Of a stretch of DNA of 64,000 nt, positions 60,457 to 64,000 are shown one piece after another. Position numbers and translations under genes: made by a program. The stretch comes from Methanoregulaceae archaeon PtaB.Bin056 (GTDB taxonomy: Archaea; Halobacteriota; Methanomicrobia; Methanomicrobiales; Methanospirillaceae), in assembly GCA_002067095.1 (NCBI GenBank), contig MVQD01000030.1, positions 1-64,000 of the forward strand, written 5' to 3'. The notes under the pieces were generated by a model, which was not told where the DNA came from, ran no database searches, and was given only the letters and a program-made list of their open reading frames with translations. How positions within the stretch are numbered: the stretch's first letter is position 1; the number at the start of each line of letters is the position of its first letter.

Positions 60457-61710
60457 ATGGAGGAGAATGGAACGGGGTGCTTCCCCGGCAAGAACACAAT
60501 ACGCTCGATCTCGCAGAAGAATGTTTTCATAAAGACGTACGGGTGTACCTACAACGAGGGGGACAGCCGAAAGCTCGCCGCAGTCCTCGAGCAGCAGGGC
60601 TGCACACTTGTCAGGCGCCCGGAGGAGGCCGGGGCCGTCATCGTGAACACCTGCACGGTCATAGGAGCGACCGAAAGGAAGGTGCTCAGGCAACTCCGTG
60701 ACCTCCACACCTGCCCGCTCTATGTCACCGGCTGCATGGCCGTCGTCCAGAGGGATGCCATACTCTCCGTTTGTGATCCCGTCTTCATCCTCCCAGAAGA
60801 GATCCAGGACGCGTACGCGGGGGCAGGACACGCTCCTGCCGGACCGGTGGGGGTCGTCCAGGTGTGCCGGGGGTGCAGGGGGTCATGCTCCTACTGCATC
60901 ACCCGCATGGCACGCGGTCCCCTGGCGAGCGCGGACGCAGACGAGATTCTCCGCGAGACCAGGGCTCTCGTGGAGAATGGGGCGGTAGAGATACGGCTGA
61001 CCGGCCAGGACGTCAGCGCCTGGGGTGCTGACGCCGGATCACACCTTGGCGCACTCCTCCCAAAAATAAGCGGGGTCCCCGGCATGTTCCGTGTCCGCGT
61101 CGGGATGATGAACCCCGAAACCCTCTCTCCCATCAGAGACAGGGTGGCTGAAGCTTTCGTGGGGGAGAAGATATTCAAGTTCCTTCACCTCCCGGTCCAG
61201 TCGGGGTCGGATGCGGTCCTGGAAAGGATGAACAGGGGGTATACAGGAGAGGGGGTAATGGAGATTGTGAAGAGATTCCGCTCACAATGCCCCGGGATCA
61301 CACTCCATACCGATATCATCTGCGGATATCCCGGTGAGACTTGGGAGGAGTTTTCCGAGACCCTGGATTTCCTCTCCAGGATGCAGCCGGACAAGGTCAA
61401 TGTCACCCGCTACTCGCCCAGGCCCAAAACCCCTGCTGCGGAAGAGAAGGACATGCCAGACCGCTTCAAGAAGGAGAGGTCCAGGATACTGCGGACCTGC
61501 GCTGAGAAGATTGCACGGTCCAGGAATGCAGCCTGGCTGGGAAGGGAGGTCCCCGTCCTCTTCACGGAGCGTCCCAGGGCGGGCTCTTCCATGGGGAGGA
61601 CTCCCTTTTACCAGGGGGTCGTGGTAAGGGGGGACTTTTCGCCCGGGACCGTCAGGATGGTCCGCCTGACACGGGACATGACCTATTATTTCCTCGGTGA
61701 GCCGGTATGA
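60457..61710 (+). CDS. tRNA t6A37 methylthiotransferase (e-MtaB type)
   Basis: 417 residues of the MiaB/MtaB family. The N-terminal cluster domain has VFIKTYGCTYNEGDSRKL, VNTCTVIG and YVTGCMAV, the radical SAM motif reads CRGSCSYCITRMARG, and a TRAM domain closes the chain (VPVLFTERPRAGSSMGRTPF). It adds a methylthio group to t6A37 of tRNA, the base made by the KEOPS fusion encoded at 8979-10574. ATG at 60457 is used; the longer frame from 60274 is not like the family. Confidence 0.94.
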   Translation: MEENGTGCFPGKNTIRSISQKNVFIKTYGCTYNEGDSRKLAAVLEQQGCTLVRRPEEAGAVIVNTCTVIGATERKVLRQLRDLHTCPLYVTGCMAVVQRDAILSVCDPVFILPEEIQDAYAGAGHAPAGPVGVVQVCRGCRGSCSYCITRMARGPLASADADEILRETRALVENGAVEIRLTGQDVSAWGADAGSHLGALLPKISGVPGMFRVRVGMMNPETLSPIRDRVAEAFVGEKIFKFLHLPVQSGSDAVLERMNRGYTGEGVMEIVKRFRSQCPGITLHTDIICGYPGETWEEFSETLDFLSRMQPDKVNVTRYSPRPKTPAAEEKDMPDRFKKERSRILRTCAEKIARSRNAAWLGREVPVLFTERPRAGSSMGRTPFYQGVVVRGDFSPGTVRMVRLTRDMTYYFLGEPV

Positions 61711-61890
61711 AGCGCCCGGCATTTCCATCCAGGTGTGGGGTATCTCACCGGGCCCTGCCAATGTATCGCAACATGTGGTGTATAACACCCTTACAGGATG
61801 AAAAGGAACCCTTATTGCATATGCAGACCACTCCTCATCAACGCCCTCGAAACCAGGAAGAAAGGAAGGAGAAGAGGAGGAATACCGCAG

Positions 61891-62418
61891 ATGGACCAGA
61901 TCGAGAAAGGGTACAGGGCACTTTTGAAGAAGATCGACGAACTCGACGCGAAAAGGGAGGAGCTCTCGGAGGAGGTCCGCGCCCGCGAGGCAGCCCTGAT
62001 GGCCCGCATGGGCGAGCTGACTGCACCCCTTGTCGCAAGGATCGGGATGAATATGCTGAAGATGGGGAAGCAGGACACCAAGGGCGAGATGTACGACACG
62101 GTGTACTACCCCCTGAAGATGATACTCCTTGGAAAGACCGATCCTGTTGCGCACCGCCCCGACAATGTCAGTAAAAAGGTCGACGACCAGTTCTGCGTCC
62201 TCGCCGAGGACGGCAGGTTCTACGAGCTGATGTTCAGCACAACCGGGATCGTCGTCGATTCTTACCAGAACCCACTCTCACCCGAAGACGCGCTCCAGAT
62301 CTACGGCCACGAGATCATGGTGATGCTGTACCGGGCGATGCGCGATTACCTGGAGGGGCAGAAGGAACTCATCGATGCCCTGGAGAAGACCCTCGCGTTC
62401 GTGAGAGCAGAAAAGTGA
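61891..62418 (+). CDS. Unrecognised coiled-coil protein
   Basis: 175 residues that I do not recognise. The first 45 residues are a charged coiled coil (YRALLKKIDELDAKREELSE), followed by an alpha/beta part with VYYPLKMILLGKTDPVAHRP, FCVLAEDGRFYELMFSTTGI and a C-terminal helix pair. No signal or membrane segment. ATG at 61891 has GAGGAGGAAT about 8 bases ahead; an upstream ATG at 61798 is possible given a TGTATAAC element near 61768. It is conserved-looking by codon use (G/C ending). Confidence 0.65.
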   Translation: MDQIEKGYRALLKKIDELDAKREELSEEVRAREAALMARMGELTAPLVARIGMNMLKMGKQDTKGEMYDTVYYPLKMILLGKTDPVAHRPDNVSKKVDDQFCVLAEDGRFYELMFSTTGIVVDSYQNPLSPEDALQIYGHEIMVMLYRAMRDYLEGQKELIDALEKTLAFVRAEK

Positions 62419-62433
62419 GGGGGGGAGTGGGGG

Positions 62434-62892
62434 TCACTTCCACTTGAAGAGGGGGAATACGGGTTTCAGGAGGTCTTCGTCGGGCTTGTCGAATACCGAG
62501 ATCTCCATGCGCTTTTCATACGCCCTCCCCTGCTCATTCTGGTATCTTGCCTTGACTGTGGTCCTCTCGATCATCTGGTCAGAGGAGAGCGTCTTCTCTG
62601 CATCCTCGTCAAGAGACGGGACGTGATACTTGATCTCCTGGGGCATCAGGGTGAGGAGTATCGAGACCGCCCTCGCATTCCCCCGGTTCCTGACGACGAT
62701 CCCCCTGCCGTCCTCTTTCATGCGCACGGACACATCGGGCGTCATGGCGCTGTCCTGCATGATGAAGAAGGACATCGCGAGGGCGATCACGAGCACGACC
62801 CCTATAAGGCTTGCATAAATGTCCACGAGAAAATAAAGTGCCCCGCAGGCCACCAGTCCCAGAACCACCAGAATAATCTGGTTCTTTTCCAT
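62434..62892 (-). CDS. Unrecognised membrane protein with two N-terminal helices
   Basis: 152 residues. Two membrane helices at residues 5-45 (IILVVLGLVACGALYFLVDI and LIGVVLVIALAMSFFIM) are followed by a soluble domain of about 100 residues (MTPDVSVRMKEDGRGIVVRN and on) that looks like an immunoglobulin-like beta sandwich, placed outside if the first helix goes in. I cannot name a family. It converges with the coiled-coil gene and is next to tRNA-Ile. Confidence 0.65.
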   Translation of the reverse strand: MEKNQIILVVLGLVACGALYFLVDIYASLIGVVLVIALAMSFFIMQDSAMTPDVSVRMKEDGRGIVVRNRGNARAVSILLTLMPQEIKYHVPSLDEDAEKTLSSDQMIERTTVKARYQNEQGRAYEKRMEISVFDKPDEDLLKPVFPLFKWK

Positions 62893-62933
62893 AGTATCCA
62901 CTCTGCTCCGATCAGTAATAAGAGGATATGAAG

Positions 62934-63007
62934 TGGGCCCGATGTGATTCGAACACATGACCTCCCGGTTATCAGCCGGGCGCACCACCGGGCTATGCTA
63001 CGGGCCC
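62934..63007 (-). tRNA. tRNA-Ile(GAT)
   Basis: On the minus strand, acceptor GGGCCCG pairs with CGGGCCC, the anticodon loop CTGATAA gives GAT, and the T arm is ATGTG-TTCGAAT-CACAT. Discriminator A; a GGTTTAAATT element about 25 bases upstream may be its promoter. Confidence 0.95.
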
Positions 63008-63137
63008 CCGATGTCCCAATAATTTAAACCCCCGACCCTTTTATAGGTTTTGAGTCGCGCTCCTCGTCAGTGCGGGACCGTCATATTATTTGTACATGGG
63101 CAGAGTAACTGTGACAGGAACATGTGGGTGGAGGATA

Positions 63138-64000
63138 ATGACGACACAGTATCTGCTTGGGAATGAAGCAATCGCAAGAGGGTGCCTCGCGTCACCCGCG
63201 CATTTCGTGACCGGGTATCCCGGCACGCCGTCATCGGAGGTGATCGACATACTCCGTTCCCTCCCTGAACGGGACTTCTACGTGGAATGGTCGGTGAACG
63301 AGAAGGTGGCGCTCGAAAATGCCCTTGCAGCGGCATGGTGCGGGCTACGGGCGCTCTGCACAATGAAGCACGTGGGCCTGAACGTCGCAGCAGACCCACT
63401 GATGACGAGCGCGTATACCGGGGTCACGGGGGGCCTCGTGATCATGAGCGCGGATGACCCGTTCGCGCACAGCTCCCAGAACGAGCAGGACAGCCGCTGC
63501 TACGCGCTCTTCTCCCGCCTCCCCTGCCTCGATCCCTCTACCATCCAGGAAGCCCATGACATGGTCAGGGACGCTTTCGCACTCTCCGAAGAGTTCTCCC
63601 TGCCTGTCATCTTCAGGCCGACCACACGCATCTGCCACTCAAAGGGGGACACGGTGACAGGAGACCCTGCCCATGCCCCAAGGAAAGGACAGTTCCAGCG
63701 GAACCCCCAGCAGTACGTGGTGATCCCGGCGCATACACGGGTCCTCCACCGGAAACTGAACCAGAAGCAGCCCCTGGTAAAGAGAGCACTGGTTGAGAAG
63801 GGGTACAACCATGCGGTAGTCCGTGGCCCTGTAGCCGTGGTGGCTAGCGGGATTGCGGCGGCGTATGTCCAGGAGGTGCTTCCCGAAGGAGTCTCCTTCA
63901 TGAAGATAGGGGCGTATCCCATCGACGAGGAATGGCTTGCCGCGTTTGTCCGGCAGCACGAGAAGGTCCTCGTGGTCGAGGAGCTCCACCCCGTGGTGGA
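63138..64000 (+). CDS. iorA: Indolepyruvate:ferredoxin oxidoreductase, alpha subunit (5' part)
   Basis: 287 codons, running off the window end. LLGNEAIARGCLASPAHFVT, TGYPGTPSSEVIDIL and VGLNVAADPLMTSAYTGVTG follow IorA, the subunit that binds thiamin diphosphate and, farther on, carries two 4Fe-4S clusters. It oxidises aryl pyruvates to aryl-CoA with ferredoxin, or works in reverse in methanogens that assimilate aryl acids. ATG at 63138 follows GGTGGAGG; iorB would be expected next, outside the window. Confidence 0.93.
   Translation, partial: MTTQYLLGNEAIARGCLASPAHFVTGYPGTPSSEVIDILRSLPERDFYVEWSVNEKVALENALAAAWCGLRALCTMKHVGLNVAADPLMTSAYTGVTGGLVIMSADDPFAHSSQNEQDSRCYALFSRLPCLDPSTIQEAHDMVRDAFALSEEFSLPVIFRPTTRICHSKGDTVTGDPAHAPRKGQFQRNPQQYVVIPAHTRVLHRKLNQKQPLVKRALVEKGYNHAVVRGPVAVVASGIAAAYVQEVLPEGVSFMKIGAYPIDEEWLAAFVRQHEKVLVVEELHPVV

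Noticed and set aside
1-64000. CRISPR array or cas genes
   Set aside because: No regularly spaced direct repeats of 24-40 bases and no Cas-like protein were found.
1-64000. Intact insertion sequence or integrase
   Set aside because: No transposase or integrase residues were recognised in any frame; only possible remnants at 35.5-36.0 kb and the short dispersed repeat.

Overview
The window is a gene-dense stretch of archaeal chromosome, most likely from a hydrogenotrophic methanogen of the Methanomicrobiales. Signs for this are an F420-reducing hydrogenase operon (frhADGB), methanofuran and methanopterin genes (mfnE, mptA), O-phosphoseryl-tRNA synthetase, archaeal RNA polymerase subunits and ribosomal proteins, a fused Kae1-Bud32, an archaeal 7S SRP RNA, TATA-box promoters set about 25 bases before many starts (often leaderless), and frequent GTG/TTG starts with 4-base ATGA/GTGA overlaps. 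Most of the window is G+C rich with G/C-ending codons. The stretch at about 14.2-16.3 kb is visibly richer in A+T.

Layout. 0-5.3 kb: end of aglB, a histone-deacetylase-like enzyme, a YcaO protein, DUF2098, NikR, a PP2C-like phosphatase and a YdjM-type membrane protein. 5.4-11.3 kb: an information-processing block (aIF2-gamma, PIN protein, Rpo7, Spt4, dephospho-CoA kinase, S24e, S27ae, Kae1-Bud32, RdgB-like NTPase, L40e). 11.4-14.2 kb: a Bles03-like protein, Thi4, HtpX and two tRNAs. 14.4-17.4 kb: an A+T-rich PAS histidine kinase facing a FilR1-type regulator that lies in two overlapping frames. 17.6-28.5 kb: a TPR protein, a SPASM radical SAM enzyme, RlmH, then leftward runs sepS-taw1-argS-aRF1 and queD-queE-queC-NUDIX. 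28.7-31.9 kb: S12, S7 and EF-2.

32-43 kb: cyclophilin, small GTPase, DUF2124, flavodoxin, chagasin-like lipoprotein, frhADGB, mptA, ilvC and an aIF2-beta/TRAM fusion. 43.5-52.3 kb: Rpo11, a metallo-beta-lactamase protein, an AAA ATPase, two M24 peptidases, tRNAs, a methyltransferase, SRP RNA, malate dehydrogenase, EF-1-beta, a zinc ribbon and mfnE. 52.5-57.6 kb is the least familiar part: a secreted twin-HKD phospholipase-D-like protein, two small HTH regulators, an anchored OB-fold-like protein, a membrane protein with a kinase-like dimerisation helix but no phospho-acceptor His, a DUF835-like RecA-fold protein, a membrane-anchored endonuclease and a HEAT-repeat protein. 57.8-64 kb: nadX-nadA-nadC, a tRNA methylthiotransferase, two unrecognised proteins, tRNA-Ile and the start of iorA.

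How they work together. Frh supplies reduced F420 to methanogenesis, NikR probably tunes nickel supply for hydrogenase and methyl-CoM reductase, and MptA/MfnE start or feed C1-carrier synthesis. The que genes make preQ0 for archaeosine. taw1, the Kae1 fusion and the methylthiotransferase modify tRNA next to anticodons. The strongest leads for undescribed biology are the 54.8-56.5 kb membrane/DUF835 module, a dispersed 50-base intergenic repeat (39 of 50 bases identical between about 43.3 and 52.4 kb), a hairpin-rich gene-free block at 35.5-36.0 kb, and paired palindromes around the frh promoter.
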